From: Oscillospiraceae bacterium
GTDB lineage: Bacteria; Bacillota; Clostridia; Saccharofermentanales; Saccharofermentanaceae
Direction of reading: 5' to 3'
DNA: 47,706 nucleotides
NCBI GenBank assembly: GCA_015069215.1
Contig: SVJC01000004.1
Location: 1-47,706 of the forward strand
In this document: positions 1 to 9,544 of the stretch, piece by piece
How positions within the stretch are numbered: the first letter of the stretch is position 1
How the letters are laid out: the number at the start of each line of letters is the position of its first letter
Notes under the pieces: generated by a model
The model's input: only the letters and a program-made list of their open reading frames with translations
Told to the model about the DNA's origin: nothing
Database searches by the model: none
Translations under genes and position numbers: made by a program

Positions 1-1
1 G

Positions 2-667
2 CTCGTCGTCACACGTGACCATAAGGTCCACAAGGAGATATTGGAGGCCGCAAAGCAGTACTGCACACCGGTCTTAAGGACTTCTCAGGCGACATCCGAC
101 TTCTCGTCAGAGCTCGTAAAATACCTCAAGCTGGAGCTCGCTCCGAGAGTATCGATGCACGGCGTTCTCGTAGAGGTCAACGGTGAAGGTATCCTGATCC
201 TCGGCGAGTCCGGCGTAGGTAAATCCGAGACCGCGCTTGAGATCGTAAAGAGAGGTCACAGACTCATAGCAGATGACCAGATCGAGATCAGAAAGGTTTC
301 CGAGACAACGCTTTTGGGCCGCGCACCCGATGTCATCAAGCACCTTATCGAGATCAGAGGCATCGGCATCCTTGACGTTAAGGAGCTCTACGGTGTTTCC
401 GCGGTCAAGCCGCAGGAGAACATCGACTTCGTCATCAACCTCGAATTGTGGGACGAGAAAAAGGTATACGACAGATTAGGTCTTAACGATGAGACCACTG
501 AGATCCTCGGAATAAAGGTTCCTTCGGTAACCATTCCCGTAGGACCCGGACGTAACCTCGCGATTATCGTCGAGGCTGCGGCTATCAACTACAGAGTCAA
601 GAAGATGGGCTACAACGCTGCCCAGGATCTTGTCTCGAGAGTATTCCCGGGTAAGTCGGATGCCTGA
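2..667 (+). CDS. hprK: HPr kinase/phosphorylase, C-terminal part (5' end outside window)
   Basis: This is the bifunctional enzyme that phosphorylates HPr on serine and removes that phosphate, the central sensor of carbon catabolite repression in Bacillota. The open frame runs in from the left edge with no start codon, and the first residues ([17 protein letters not shown]) match the end of the family's N-terminal domain, so the gene is cut by the window. The kinase domain has the P-loop [13 protein letters not shown], the following LIADDQIEI segment, and the HprK signature around [17 protein letters not shown]. The C terminus ([16 protein letters not shown], then FPGKSDA) is normal for the family. 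Its stop overlaps the murB start by 8 bases. The TTG at 41 is not the true start because the homologous frame continues upstream of it. The assignment is secure. Confidence 0.96.
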   Translation, partial: LVVTRDHKVHKEILEAAKQYCTPVLRTSQATSDFSSELVKYLKLELAPRVSMHGVLVEVNGEGILILGESGVGKSETALEIVKRGHRLIADDQIEIRKVSETTLLGRAPDVIKHLIEIRGIGILDVKELYGVSAVKPQENIDFVINLELWDEKKVYDRLGLNDETTEILGIKVPSVTIPVGPGRNLAIIVEAAAINYRVKKMGYNAAQDLVSRVFPGKSDA

Positions 668-1583
668 GCTGAAAGTCAGTGAAAACGTTATATTAAAACC
701 ATATTCAACTTTCCGGACAGGCGGTCCGGCGAGGTTCTTTGCCGAGCCTTCAAACGAGAAAGATCTTTCCGAGGCATTTGATTTTGCCCGCGGAAAAGGC
801 CTTGAGGTCTTCATTTTGGGGAACGGATCAAACTGCCTGATATCGGATAAAGGCTTTGACGGCCTTGTCATCAGGATCGGGAAGCTGATGGGTGACATCT
901 CATCCGAGGAAGGCCATGACGGCCTCACTTATGTGACTGCAGGAGCAGGCTGTCTTCTTTCAAAGTTCGGAAATTACTGTGCCGAAGCGGGATTTGAAGG
1001 CGCTGAGTTTGCCTGCGGGATCCCGGGAACGGTCGGAGGCGCTGTCTTTATGAACGCAGGCGCATACGGCCGCGAGATAAAAGACATCGCAGTAAGCGTA
1101 AGATATTTCGAGAACGGAGAGATCAGGGAAATCCCTGCTTCAGAGTGCGGTTTTGCATATAGGACAAGCCTTTTCGACAAGAAAGCGGAAAACGGTGAAG
1201 ATGCCGTGATCCTTTCTTTAAAGGCAGCACTGCCCAAAGGAGACAAGGAGAAGATCCTCTCATATGTCGAGGAATTAAGGCAGAAGAGGACCGCGAGCCA
1301 GCCTTTGGACGTACCCAGCGCGGGCTCCACGTTCAAGAGACCCGATGGCTATTTTGCCGCAAAACTCATAGAGGATTCAGGCCTTAAGGGTTTTGCGCTC
1401 GATAATTCAGGCGCACAGGTGTCGCCAAAACATGCGGGTTTTGTGGTCAACAACAACGGATCCGCATCAGCTGAAGACATACTCAAATTAATTGATTATA
1501 TAAGCGGTAAGGTATTTGAGGATTCCGGAGTCAGGCTTGAGAGAGAGGTAAGGCTCATTGGTGAATTCGGGGGTAAACGGTAA
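660..1583 (+). CDS. murB: UDP-N-acetylenolpyruvoylglucosamine reductase MurB
   Basis: MurB is a cytoplasmic FAD enzyme that reduces UDP-GlcNAc-enolpyruvate with NADPH to UDP-MurNAc, the second committed step of peptidoglycan synthesis. I chose ATG 660 ([10 protein letters not shown], 307 residues) over the TTG at 630 because family members begin just before the STFRTGGPA segment, and ATG 660 gives an 8-base overlap with hprK. FAD-binding motifs include [21 protein letters not shown] and [25 protein letters not shown] carries the active-site arginine. The proton-donating serine is Ser223 in SAGSTFKRP, and the C-terminal [11 protein letters not shown] carries the catalytic glutamate. The order GSTFKRP then SGLKGF fits type II MurB. 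It sits directly before rapZ (stop TAA, then ATG) in one operon. Confidence 0.97.
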   Translation: MPELKVSENVILKPYSTFRTGGPARFFAEPSNEKDLSEAFDFARGKGLEVFILGNGSNCLISDKGFDGLVIRIGKLMGDISSEEGHDGLTYVTAGAGCLLSKFGNYCAEAGFEGAEFACGIPGTVGGAVFMNAGAYGREIKDIAVSVRYFENGEIREIPASECGFAYRTSLFDKKAENGEDAVILSLKAALPKGDKEKILSYVEELRQKRTASQPLDVPSAGSTFKRPDGYFAAKLIEDSGLKGFALDNSGAQVSPKHAGFVVNNNGSASAEDILKLIDYISGKVFEDSGVRLEREVRLIGEFGGKR

Positions 1584-2480
1584 ATGGAACTAATTATTCT
1601 CACGGGAATGAGCGGCGCGGGAAAAAGTGCCGCGGTCCGTTATCTTGAGGATCAGGGTTATTTCTGCATGGACAACATGCCGCCCTATGTCCTTCCTGAC
1701 CTGGTAAACGGGTTCTACAAGGGCAGGAGTGGAGAGGCTTTTACGGTCAGCAAGCTGGCTTTTGTCGTTGATGTCCGTTCGCAGGAGTACTTAGACGGGT
1801 TCTCCGATGCGATGGCGCAGATCGACGAGATGGGAATACCGTATAAGATTATTTTCTTCGAGGCATCGGATCACGTGCTCATTACGCGTTATCAGGAGAC
1901 GAGAAGAAAGCACCCGCTCGCAAAGAACATGTCGCTGATAGATGCCATCAAGGCCGAGAGGACCAAGCTGTTAAATGTCAGGAGCATGGCGACGAACATC
2001 ATCGACACTACCATGCTGAGCGAAAACAAGCTCCGCGCCACGCTGGGCGAGATAATTGATGCCGGCCAGGATAACGGAATGGTCATCTTCGTGGAGTCCT
2101 TCGGCTTCAAGTATGGTGTTCCGGTCGACTGCGATTACTGCTTTGACGCAAGGTTCCTGCCAAACCCCTACTATGTCCCCGAACTCCGTAACCATACCGG
2201 AGAAGAGGCTGAGGTATCAGGCTATCTGGAAGGGTTTGATGAAACAGGCCGTTTCATCGACAAGGTCAAGGACCTTATGTTATTTACTATTCCTTTTTAT
2301 ATAGATGAGGGTAAGGGAAGCCTGCACATCGGATTCGGCTGCACCGGCGGAAGACACAGATCGGTCTACTGCGCCGGAAAGATCGCCTCGCTCCTTGATG
2401 AAGCGGGATACAAGTGCGTCCTTCACCACAGGGACATCGACAAGGAAGCGGCACGCTACGGCAAGACGGAGAACACCTGA
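1584..2480 (+). CDS. rapZ: RNase adapter RapZ / nucleotide-binding protein YvcJ
   Basis: This cytoplasmic P-loop protein belongs to the RapZ/YvcJ family. In Enterobacteria RapZ binds small RNAs and steers RNase E to glmS-regulating sRNAs; in Bacillota YvcJ is a GTPase/ATPase whose target is less clear. At 298 residues it has the family's usual length. Walker A is GMSGAGKSAAVR (residues 8-19), followed by the family sequences CMDNMPPYVLPDL and IIFFEASDHVLITRYQETRR. The C-terminal domain has SFGFKYGVP, DARFLPNPYYVPELR and HIGFGCTGGRHRSV, all family hallmarks. The gene abuts murB and its TGA overlaps the whiA ATG by one base. The yvcK gene found between yvcJ and whiA in Bacillus is absent here. 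The assignment is secure, but its substrate in this lineage is inferred. Confidence 0.95.
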   Translation: MELIILTGMSGAGKSAAVRYLEDQGYFCMDNMPPYVLPDLVNGFYKGRSGEAFTVSKLAFVVDVRSQEYLDGFSDAMAQIDEMGIPYKIIFFEASDHVLITRYQETRRKHPLAKNMSLIDAIKAERTKLLNVRSMATNIIDTTMLSENKLRATLGEIIDAGQDNGMVIFVESFGFKYGVPVDCDYCFDARFLPNPYYVPELRNHTGEEAEVSGYLEGFDETGRFIDKVKDLMLFTIPFYIDEGKGSLHIGFGCTGGRHRSVYCAGKIASLLDEAGYKCVLHHRDIDKEAARYGKTENT

Positions 2481-3370
2481 TGGAAGGGGAGAGCTTTTCT
2501 TCATCGGTAGGTAACGAAGTCTGTCAGCTTCGTGCGAAAAGCCCGTCCAGGCGGTATTTTCTGGCAGGGCTCCTGTGCTCACAGGCATTGGCCGATCAGA
2601 AGGATATGCCCCTTAAGATCCGTCTCCACATCGACAATGCGGGAAAGCTTGAATCGTTCTTCGATGAAGAGGGATATTCTGCCTCGTTCGAAAATCAGAC
2701 TCTCATGCTGAAGCGAAAGAGATCTGACGTAGGCACCACTCTCCTTGAGGACATGACCTGTGCTTGTCTTTCCGGGACGATACCCGAAGAAGCAGCAGAT
2801 GATGACGGCACCCACAGATTTGAAAGATATTTCATGAGAGGGATCTTCCTCGGATGCGGCTATATCTCGGATCCCGTAAAGACCTACAGGGCTGAATTCC
2901 ACGTAAGCAATGGCGCCTGCGCCATCCTTACCGTGCAGGCACTTCACTCTCTCGGGATCAATGCTTCTCTTACTTCAAGGGACAATTATGCGCAGATATA
3001 TTTCAAGGCCGGCGACAGTGTTTCCGATTTTCTCGGTTACATCGGTGCGGTCAAGGCAGTGCTCGAGTTTGAGAACATCAGGGCCGCAAAGGAACTCAAC
3101 AGGCAGGTATCCAGGACCTTCAACTGTGACGTCGGTAATTCCAGAAGACAGTCGGAGGCGGGTGCTTCGAGGAACGAACTGATAGAGAAGCTCATGAAGT
3201 CGCCTCTTGCGAGTAACCTCACGCCGGAGCTTAAGGAAGCCGCCAAGGCCAATCTGGAGAACCCGGGTGCGTCCATAGCCGAACTCGGCGCCATGATGGA
3301 TCCTCCGATAAGCAAATCAGGCATGAGCCACCGTCTTTCCAAGCTTTTGGAGCTTGCTGAAGGACTCTGA
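2480..3370 (+). CDS. whiA: DNA-binding protein WhiA
   Basis: WhiA is a DNA-binding protein needed for sporulation septation in Streptomyces and linked to division and chromosome segregation in Bacillus. The start is ATG 2480, overlapping the rapZ stop as TGATG, giving 296 residues; an upstream in-frame start would lie inside rapZ. The N-terminal part (SPSRRYFLAGLLCSQ, then FMRGIFLGCGYISDP) is the paired LAGLIDADG-like homing-endonuclease fold that has lost cleavage. The C-terminal helix-turn-helix is clear at NPGASIAELGAMMDPPISKS followed by GMSHRLSKL, matching the conserved WhiA ending. It closes the hprK-murB-rapZ-whiA operon. No hairpin with a T-run follows; a new promoter appears within 40 bases. 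Confidence 0.95.
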   Translation: MEGESFSSSVGNEVCQLRAKSPSRRYFLAGLLCSQALADQKDMPLKIRLHIDNAGKLESFFDEEGYSASFENQTLMLKRKRSDVGTTLLEDMTCACLSGTIPEEAADDDGTHRFERYFMRGIFLGCGYISDPVKTYRAEFHVSNGACAILTVQALHSLGINASLTSRDNYAQIYFKAGDSVSDFLGYIGAVKAVLEFENIRAAKELNRQVSRTFNCDVGNSRRQSEAGASRNELIEKLMKSPLASNLTPELKEAAKANLENPGASIAELGAMMDPPISKSGMSHRLSKLLELAEGL

Positions 3371-3406
3371 AAAAGACCGTTACCATATATAAAAAACTCT
3401 TGAAAT

Positions 3407-3435
3407 TTGAGATAAAGTTAGAGGCGTGTTAAAAT
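3407..3435 (+). promoter_or_regulatory. Sigma-A-type promoter for the beta-propeller gene
   Basis: The -35 box TTGAGA (3407-3412) and -10 box TAAAAT (3430-3435) are 17 bases apart, with an extended -10 TG at 3427-3428. It lies just after the whiA stop and 54 bases before the next start, so a new transcript likely begins here. Confidence 0.7.
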
Positions 3436-3489
3436 ATGCGTTATCTTTTGTAACGGCGGGGGGCCGATTAACAAAGAAGAGGAACGCGT

Positions 3490-5373
3490 ATGAACCGTGG
3501 GGATCAGTACATAGAACCCGATAACAGCTTCTATAAGCCGTCCAGGGACCCTAATGAGACGACCATGATGATGGTCGTTACGCTGACGGTGCTTTTCGTT
3601 ATCCTCACCTCAGTACTTGCCGCGGTCTATTTCCGAAAGACCACATCTACGGAAACTCTTGCCCCCATCGGTTCAGGAAATTCAGTATATATCTCAGTTG
3701 CGTCACCGACGCCTTCCCCGATCCCTCCGCTCTCTCCAAACCAGAACCCGGTACTTTACCCCGGACTTGCGTCCGTCAAGATCAACCCTGAAGCAAAGGT
3801 CGTTGATGATGCCATTCCCTCAAAGCGCGGAATCTCAGAGCAGGTCTTCGTAAACAAGAAGATCATCGACGCAAAGACCGGATACATCAGGAACAATCAG
3901 ATCTATTTCAAGGACCCTGTTGATTTCGGAGCCATCCCCGGTATTTTCACTTTCCGCGGAAACAACTTCCGTAACTGCGCTTCCTTCGGCTATACGAACG
4001 TCGTCGCCGGTACCCTTAACCAGAAATGGGAGTACAACAAGCTCGGCAAGCGTCTTGCTTCCACGCAGAGCTTTGAATGGCAGGGCGTCAGATGGACCGG
4101 TCAGCCGCTGGTAGCCGAATGGCCCGATTCTTTGAGAACGGTCATGAATATGTACAACAGTGCCAAGATGCAGGCTGCTCTGGCAGAGGTCATAATCGCT
4201 TCACTTGACGGTAAGATCTATTTCCTTAACCTTTCAACGGGAGAACCGACCAGAAAGCCGATCGACGTCGGCGCGTCCATAAAGGGAACGCCCGCTCTTG
4301 ACCCCAGAGGATATCCTCTGCTCTATGTCGGCCAGACGGATAACAACGGCGGCAACACGTTCGGTATGTACATCTTCTCCCTCATCGACGGATCGCTCCT
4401 CTGGTCCTATGACGGCTCCGAGGACGGTGCGTACAGGAGCAACTGGTCAGCATTCGATTCATCGCCGATCGTAAGCGGTGAGACCGATACCCTGATCTGG
4501 CCTTGCGAAAACGGCATGATCTATACGTTTGATCTGCACACTTCCTATGTTCCGGGAGCCATTGCCATTTCAGTCGCACCTGAAGTCACGAATTACAAGT
4601 ACATCTTCTCCGACAACACGACTTCCCACATGGGTGTTGAAAGCTCGATCGCATGCTACGGAAACTACGGTTATTTCGTTGATAACACAAAGAATCTCTG
4701 CTGCCTCGACCTTAACACGCTCAAGATGGTCTGGACGAGAGTATTGGGAGATGATTCCGACGTTACGCCGATTATCGATGAGCAGGACGGAGTGCCCTAC
4801 GTATACATCGGGACCGAGGTCGACAACCAGGGCGGAACCGGCAAATACAGCGGTGCCGCATACATCTACAAGATCAACGGGCTCACGGGTAAGATCGAAT
4901 GGCAGTCTTCAGAACCCTGCTACACATTTAACGGTGAGACTTCTGAAACCGACCAGAGCGGCGGATGCTTGGGCAACCCGATCGTAGGAAAGAAGACCAT
5001 CTCAAATCTTGTCATTTTCTCTTTTAGTATGACAAATGATCTCGCTGCGGGTAATAAACTTATTGCTTATGACAAGACCTTGGGTACCAAGGTTTGGGAA
5101 TATAATATGAACATCTATTCCTACAGCTCGCCTGTCGATTTCTACGATTCGGACGGAAACGCTTATATCGTAATCTGCGACTCGATCGGGCAGGTGCACC
5201 TTGTTAACGCTCAGACGGGCGAACGCATTAAGTATATTCAGACCTCGAAGAATCTCGGAACGCCCGAGAAGACATCTTCCGGCATCAATATCGAAGCTTC
5301 CCCGATCGTTTACAACGGTTACATGATCGTCGGTACGACGACAGGAAGCATCTTCGGAATAGTTATCGAATAA
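3490..5373 (+). CDS. Membrane-anchored PQQ-like beta-propeller protein
   Basis: This 627-residue protein has a short cytoplasmic N terminus, one membrane segment at about residues 26-48, a Pro/Ser/Thr-rich linker (about 65-90, SPTPSPIPPLSPNQNP) and then a long extracytoplasmic domain built of beta-propeller blades. Blade-like units recur: SLDGKIYFLNLSTGEPT, YLVDNTKNLCCLDL-type strands, IYKINGLTGKIEWQS, VHLVNAQTGERIKY and a final GTTTGSIFGIVIE. This is the PQQ-like/BamB-type propeller pattern, which in most proteins binds partner proteins rather than PQQ; no dehydrogenase domain is present. The segment GIFTFRGNNFRN before the propeller is distinctive. It has its own promoter and an AGAGGA ribosome site. 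A surface scaffold or binding role is inferred; the true ligand is unknown. Confidence 0.75.
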   Translation: MNRGDQYIEPDNSFYKPSRDPNETTMMMVVTLTVLFVILTSVLAAVYFRKTTSTETLAPIGSGNSVYISVASPTPSPIPPLSPNQNPVLYPGLASVKINPEAKVVDDAIPSKRGISEQVFVNKKIIDAKTGYIRNNQIYFKDPVDFGAIPGIFTFRGNNFRNCASFGYTNVVAGTLNQKWEYNKLGKRLASTQSFEWQGVRWTGQPLVAEWPDSLRTVMNMYNSAKMQAALAEVIIASLDGKIYFLNLSTGEPTRKPIDVGASIKGTPALDPRGYPLLYVGQTDNNGGNTFGMYIFSLIDGSLLWSYDGSEDGAYRSNWSAFDSSPIVSGETDTLIWPCENGMIYTFDLHTSYVPGAIAISVAPEVTNYKYIFSDNTTSHMGVESSIACYGNYGYFVDNTKNLCCLDLNTLKMVWTRVLGDDSDVTPIIDEQDGVPYVYIGTEVDNQGGTGKYSGAAYIYKINGLTGKIEWQSSEPCYTFNGETSETDQSGGCLGNPIVGKKTISNLVIFSFSMTNDLAAGNKLIAYDKTLGTKVWEYNMNIYSYSSPVDFYDSDGNAYIVICDSIGQVHLVNAQTGERIKYIQTSKNLGTPEKTSSGINIEASPIVYNGYMIVGTTTGSIFGIVIE

Positions 5374-5390
5374 AAGGTTAAGGCAACGTG

Positions 5391-5801
5391 ATGGAATTTG
5401 ATGTGGCATATGACAATATCTCCGTTCTCGAAGTCGGCATTACGGCTTTTGGCAACGAGGGCTATGCGGTCAAGTATGATTTCATCAAAAAGGTGATCCA
5501 GTGGCGTGACAGCTACATGTGGAATAACAACTTTACCCGTTCCCTCAACGAATCCGATTACAAGACCTTGAAAGAGGAACTGCCCAAGAGCGGAATGCTC
5601 GAGTGGATGAAGGGATATAACAATGGTCTTTCCGCAGATTTCGGCGATGAGTCCGCCGTTTTGGGAGAGTGGAAGATCACCGTTGAGTTCGAAGACGGCA
5701 CAAAACTCGTTGCAGGTGCCGAACAGCATTTCCCCAAAAAGTGGAAGCTTCTCAAGTCTCTTATCGAGAGAACTACAGGCTGCAGTTTTGTCCTCAGATA
5801 A
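5391..5801 (+). CDS. Conserved small protein of unknown function
   Basis: This 136-residue soluble protein begins at ATG 5391, 17 bases after the propeller gene, with AAGGTTAAGG as ribosome site; a GTG one codon upstream is a less likely start. I see no signal peptide, membrane segment or catalytic motif. It has alternating strands and helices, tryptophans in VIQWRDSYMWNN, and an LGEWKITVEFEDGTKLVAGAE beta-hairpin-like part followed by a basic FPKKWKLLKSL helix. The close spacing suggests co-transcription with the propeller gene. I do not recognise a named family. Confidence 0.7.
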   Translation: MEFDVAYDNISVLEVGITAFGNEGYAVKYDFIKKVIQWRDSYMWNNNFTRSLNESDYKTLKEELPKSGMLEWMKGYNNGLSADFGDESAVLGEWKITVEFEDGTKLVAGAEQHFPKKWKLLKSLIERTTGCSFVLR

Positions 5802-5814
5802 GGCTACGTTTACC

Positions 5815-5843
5815 TTGCGGCTCTTTATATAGTAGGGTAAAAT
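5815..5843 (+). promoter_or_regulatory. Promoter for the dCMP deaminase gene
   Basis: The -35 box TTGCGG (5815-5820) and -10 box TAAAAT (5838-5843) are separated by 17 bases. A strong GGAGG ribosome site follows at 5870-5874, eight bases before the start codon. Confidence 0.65.
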
Positions 5844-5881
5844 CTATCTCACACTATTTATATTGATCCGGAGGTACCGGT

Positions 5882-6367
5882 ATGAGCGACAAGAGAGCTG
5901 ATTACCTGTCATGGGACGAGTATTTCATGGGCGTTGCGTCACTTGCTTCAAAGAGGTCTAAGGACCCCAACACACAGGTAGGCGCATGCATCGTAGACAG
6001 CAAGAACTACATTATCTCTGTCGGATACAACGGAATGCCTCTCGGATGCTCTGATGATGAATTCCCGTGGGACAGGAACGGCGGCACGCTCGATTCCAAG
6101 TATGCTTACGTTACACACGCTGAACTTAACGCGGTCTTAAACAGCAAGACTGCGGATCTTGACGGCGACACGGTCTATACGACACTGTTTCCCTGCAATG
6201 AATGCACAAAGGCTCTTATCCAGAAGAAGGTAGGAAGGGTCGTTTATCTTGACGACAAGTATCACGACACCGAGACTGCCCAGGCAGCAAGACGCATGTT
6301 CGATGCTGCAGGAGTAAAGTACGAGAAATACGAGCCTACCGGCAGGAACATCAATCTCAACCTCTGA
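5882..6367 (+). CDS. comEB: dCMP deaminase family protein (ComEB-like)
   Basis: A cytidine/deoxycytidylate deaminase-fold enzyme of 161 residues. The expected reaction is hydrolytic deamination of dCMP to dUMP, supplying thymidylate synthesis. Zinc ligands are visible: His79 with catalytic Glu81 in THAELNAV, and Cys105 and Cys108 in PCNECTK. The N-terminal region (DEYFMGVASLASKRSKDPNTQ, VGACIVD, SVGYNGMPLG) matches the dCMP deaminase subgroup rather than cytidine or tRNA deaminases. It has its own promoter and ribosome site. Only 12 bases separate it from the glycanase gene, so it may be transcribed with it although the functions are unrelated. ComEB is the Bacillus name for this family; a role in competence is not implied. 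Confidence 0.9.
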   Translation: MSDKRADYLSWDEYFMGVASLASKRSKDPNTQVGACIVDSKNYIISVGYNGMPLGCSDDEFPWDRNGGTLDSKYAYVTHAELNAVLNSKTADLDGDTVYTTLFPCNECTKALIQKKVGRVVYLDDKYHDTETAQAARRMFDAAGVKYEKYEPTGRNINLNL

Positions 6368-6379
6368 GGTCCCCAATTT

Positions 6380-8389
6380 ATGAAGCTTGGAACAAATACC
6401 CGCAAGGCATCAGTCCTGATCGTTGCGATCCTTCTTATATGCATGTTTCCCGTAAACGTTTTCGCGGCGCCCTCGGGAAAAGCAAAGGGCAACTGCTGGG
6501 GCAGCGGCGGCCAGTTAACGGTCGAGCTCTCCGGCTGCAGCGGATATAAGACCATCACGGTTACCGCGGAGTTTTCGGGCACAATAAAGAAAGCTTCGGG
6601 ATGGGGTTTTGATTCATATAAGATCAGCGGCAAGAGGGTTATCGCGACTGTTTCCTCGTCCGGTCCCAACAAGTGGGCCTTCAACGGAAGCGTCGGCATC
6701 CAGGTCGACGGCAGCAATGTTAAGTCAGCCAAGCTCATTTCGGTAAAAGGAGACGGTGAGGAAGGTTCCGTCTCGGGAAACAACGGAAACACCAATGCCT
6801 CAAATGAGGGCAACGGCGGACCGACAAAGGCTCCCGCAAGGAACGTAAAAGGCGAAAAGGGCGATGACTGGCTCACGACAAAGGGCTCGAAGATAGTCGA
6901 CAAGAACGGTACCGAGGTCTGGCTGACCGGCTGCAACTGGTTCGGATACAATACCGGAACAAACCTTTTCGACGGCGTATGGAACTGCAATCTCAAGGAG
7001 GCCCTCCGGTCGATCGCAGACCACGGATTTAACCTTCTCCGCGTCCCAATGTCATCCGAGCTCATCCTCCAGTGGAAGAACGGGCAGTATCCCAAGGCAA
7101 ATTACAACAACGCTTATAACGAAGAACTCAACAAGATGAACTCTCTTGAGATCTTCGATTATGTTCTGTCGCTTTGCGAGCAGAACGGAATGAAGGTCAT
7201 GATAGACATTCACTCGGTCAAGACCGATGCCGCCGGACATAACTACCCGGTCTGGTTCAACGGGAATATTACCGAAGCCGATTTCATAGAATCCCTCAGA
7301 TGGATGGCCGCCAGATATAAGGACAATGATACGATAATCGCATTTGACCTTAAGAATGAACCTCACGGGAAACCTTCCGAGTCGCCCCGCGCAATCTGGA
7401 ACGATTCAGACGATCCCAACAACTGGAAGAAGGTCGCCGAGAAGACGGGCAAGACCATCCTTAAGGAAAACCCCAATGTCCTGATCGTCATCGAGGGCAT
7501 CGAGTGCTATCCGAAAGACATCAAGGCCAACAACTTTACGTCGACCGACCAGAAGGACTACCACACCACCTGGTGGGGAGGAAACCTGATGGGCGTCAAG
7601 GATTACCCGATAGACCTGGGCTCAAAGGAGTTCAATAAGCAGATCGTCTATTCGCCTCATGATTACGGCCCGATCGTCTACAAGCAGCCCTGGTTTGAGA
7701 GCGCGTTCACATATGAATCGCTGAAGAAAGATGCCTGGGATCCGTACTGGCTCTTTATTGCCGACCGTGACATTGCACCGGTCCTCATCGGCGAATGGGG
7801 CGGATTCATGCAGGGCGATAACCTGACCTGGATGAAATACATCAGACAGCTGATAGACGAGAAGAAGCTCAACCACATTTTCTGGTGCTTCAATGCGAAT
7901 TCGGGTGACACGGGCGGACTGGTCAAAGATGATTTCAAGACCTGGGATGAAGAGAAATACAATCTTGTTAAGGAAGTTCTCTGGCAGAACGGTTCCGGAA
8001 GATTCGTAGGTCTGGACCACAAAGTCCCGCTTGGAGCGAACGGAATATCCCTTTCGGATTTTTCGGGAAAGATCGTCAGGATTGAATCCGAAACGACCAC
8101 GTCCCAAAAGCAGACTGAGAGCGAACCCGCTTCTTCGTTAGAGGAAACGACGGCTTTGCAGACAGATGCTGAGACTATGCCTGCTCCCGCCGGAAGTGAA
8201 AAAACACCCTCCAACGTGCGAAGGATCGTTTTGGCAGTTATAATAATTACTGTAAGTTTGGGAGTATGCGTTCTGGCAGTGGTGGCAGGAACCAGGGCTG
8301 CTTCAAAGAACGCTTCCAAGACTGCAGATGATAAGGAGGACTCCCTGACCGGCGGAGATTCCGCTGACAAGGAGAACGCTGATGATTAG
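6380..8389 (+). CDS. Membrane-anchored GH5 family glycanase (endoglucanase-like)
   Basis: A 669-residue secreted glycoside hydrolase that should cleave beta-1,4-glucan or a related polysaccharide by the retaining mechanism. Order of parts: signal peptide (residues 1-29, ending FPVNVFA), a beta-rich domain resembling a carbohydrate-binding module (about 35-125), a Gly/Asn linker, the GH5 barrel (about 160-525), a Thr/Glu-rich spacer, and a membrane helix near 616-637 followed by a short charged tail. The barrel begins [15 protein letters not shown]; the acid/base is Glu327 in DLKNEPHG and the nucleophile Glu472 in LIGEWGG; DIHS and SPHDYGP are also family motifs. Having both a signal peptide and a C-terminal membrane helix indicates the enzyme stays on the cell surface. 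The stop overlaps the next start by 8 bases. Substrate within GH5 cannot be fixed by eye. Confidence 0.9.
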   Translation: MKLGTNTRKASVLIVAILLICMFPVNVFAAPSGKAKGNCWGSGGQLTVELSGCSGYKTITVTAEFSGTIKKASGWGFDSYKISGKRVIATVSSSGPNKWAFNGSVGIQVDGSNVKSAKLISVKGDGEEGSVSGNNGNTNASNEGNGGPTKAPARNVKGEKGDDWLTTKGSKIVDKNGTEVWLTGCNWFGYNTGTNLFDGVWNCNLKEALRSIADHGFNLLRVPMSSELILQWKNGQYPKANYNNAYNEELNKMNSLEIFDYVLSLCEQNGMKVMIDIHSVKTDAAGHNYPVWFNGNITEADFIESLRWMAARYKDNDTIIAFDLKNEPHGKPSESPRAIWNDSDDPNNWKKVAEKTGKTILKENPNVLIVIEGIECYPKDIKANNFTSTDQKDYHTTWWGGNLMGVKDYPIDLGSKEFNKQIVYSPHDYGPIVYKQPWFESAFTYESLKKDAWDPYWLFIADRDIAPVLIGEWGGFMQGDNLTWMKYIRQLIDEKKLNHIFWCFNANSGDTGGLVKDDFKTWDEEKYNLVKEVLWQNGSGRFVGLDHKVPLGANGISLSDFSGKIVRIESETTTSQKQTESEPASSLEETTALQTDAETMPAPAGSEKTPSNVRRIVLAVIIITVSLGVCVLAVVAGTRAASKNASKTADDKEDSLTGGDSADKENADD

Positions 8390-9356
8390 TTACGGATTGT
8401 TGGATAATTCATTTCTCGAAAGGCTTCTCTGGATAGGGATACCTCTTGTGCTGCTCATTCTCGTGATCGCCTTTGCCGTCTGGCGTTTTCTTGAAGACCG
8501 CAAGGCCAAGCGTGAAAAGGCATGGGCTGTCGAAAGGCGCAAACTTGAAATAGTTGACGGCGTGGAAGACCGCACTGATGACGGCGGAAGGAAGATGCGC
8601 GAGGCTGAGAGGGCCAGAAGAGAAGCTGAAAAGCGTGCAAAGGAAGCCGCTGAGACCACAAACACCTTAATAGGCGGAAAGAGCGAAGCTGAACGTGAAG
8701 AGAGCAAAGCCGAAGATGTCTTCGGACAGCTTGGAATTTCTTCCAAGAAGGCTGCGAAAATGGACTATGAGCGTGACCAGCTCGTTATCAACGGCTATCT
8801 CCAGAAGTCCAACACCGCTCCGATAAGACCGGTATATTCAAATACTTTGGAAGCCAGACGCGAACAGAAGGCTGAGCTGGATTCGGATCAGGTAGGCGAG
8901 GAGGCAAACACTCCTGCGCTGGTTACAGATTCTGCCGCACCTGCAAAGATCAAGCCCACCAATCTTAAAAGACCTACTTCCGCAAAAGTCGGGAAAGGCT
9001 CGGTTGCCGATTACATAAGAAGAAGGGCGACAGACGAGGAAGAAGACGATTCCCCCATGATGAGTAACGTCATGCGCCCCGAGATCGGGACCGAAGTCGA
9101 AAACGCAGTGGTAGAGCGCCCTGCCGAGGTCCAGGCGGAGAAGCCTGACATTATGAAAGTCGGCGAAGAGGCGATCCTTCCTGCCGCCGAAAAGCCGGTC
9201 GAGGGCTTCAAATCTGCAGCCCATGAGCCTGTCAGGCACAAGAGGCCGTCTTCGAGCGTGAAGCGGAAGAAAGTTGAAGCTCCTACCCGTCCCGGAAGCG
9301 GTGAAGTAAAAGCAGAACCTGATTCGATAACGGGACAGGGCGTTAGGGATGCATAG
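8382..9356 (+). CDS. Single-pass membrane protein with long charged cytoplasmic tail
   Basis: This 324-residue protein of unknown function starts inside the glycanase gene (8-base overlap, ATGATTAG), so its translation is probably coupled to it. One membrane helix near residues 14-34 ([20 protein letters not shown]) is followed at once by positive residues (EDRKAKREK), placing the long C-terminal part in the cytoplasm. That part starts as an Arg/Glu/Ala-rich helix, probably coiled coil (residues about 65-100), and continues as a disordered Lys/Pro/Ala/Glu tail with a [14 protein letters not shown] patch. No enzyme motif is present. Its position between two surface proteins suggests it anchors or organises them from inside; this is inference. 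Confidence 0.7.
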   Translation: MISYGLLDNSFLERLLWIGIPLVLLILVIAFAVWRFLEDRKAKREKAWAVERRKLEIVDGVEDRTDDGGRKMREAERARREAEKRAKEAAETTNTLIGGKSEAEREESKAEDVFGQLGISSKKAAKMDYERDQLVINGYLQKSNTAPIRPVYSNTLEARREQKAELDSDQVGEEANTPALVTDSAAPAKIKPTNLKRPTSAKVGKGSVADYIRRRATDEEEDDSPMMSNVMRPEIGTEVENAVVERPAEVQAEKPDIMKVGEEAILPAAEKPVEGFKSAAHEPVRHKRPSSSVKRKKVEAPTRPGSGEVKAEPDSITGQGVRDA

Positions 9357-9454
9357 ATAAACATCAAAATATTTTTTGAAGATAAAAATCTGCAATTTCA
9401 ACAAAATAGGGCGTTTGCGGTTTTTACACTTTTGTAGAAAAAACTGATTTTCTC

Positions 9455-9482
9455 TTGTTTTTTGCCATAGGCACTGTATAAT
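9455..9482 (+). promoter_or_regulatory. Promoter of the stalk-protein gene
   Basis: A perfect -10 box TATAAT (9477-9482) has TTGTTT (9455-9460) 16 bases upstream. A second candidate TTGCCA at 9462-9467 is too close (9 bases) to act as a normal -35 box. Confidence 0.6.
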
Positions 9483-9488
9483 AGAGTT

Positions 9489-9516
9489 GTTAACAAAATG
9501 TTAACGCTTCGTTAAA
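9489..9516 (+). promoter_or_regulatory. Three GTTAA boxes at 11-base spacing, candidate operator
   Basis: GTTAAC at 9489-9494, GTTAAC at 9500-9505 and GTTAAA at 9511-9516 begin exactly 11 bases apart, about one helical turn, starting 6 bases downstream of the -10 box. The first two are each palindromic. This arrangement fits a cooperative repressor or a DNA-bending site; the binding factor is unknown. Confidence 0.45.
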
Positions 9517-9544
9517 TTATTTATGTCCCCAGGGAGGGTACCTG

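Larger units (their letters stand above)
9357..9544 (+). other. Untranslated region before the stalk-protein operon
   Basis: An AT-rich region with no stable hairpin or terminator that I can find after the charged-tail gene. It holds the promoter at 9455-9482 and the GTTAA boxes at 9489-9516 listed separately, and a strong AGGGAGGG ribosome site at 9531-9538 that serves the small reading frame at 9545. Confidence 0.5.

Noticed and set aside
41-667. TTG at 41 as the start of hprK
   Set aside because: The frame continues upstream with residues that align to the HprK N-terminal domain, so the gene is simply cut by the window edge.
9462-9467. TTGCCA as -35 box of the stalk-protein promoter
   Set aside because: Only 9 bases separate it from the -10 box, too short for sigma-A; similar close TTG motifs at 17404, 25245 and 34478 look like chance in T-rich DNA.
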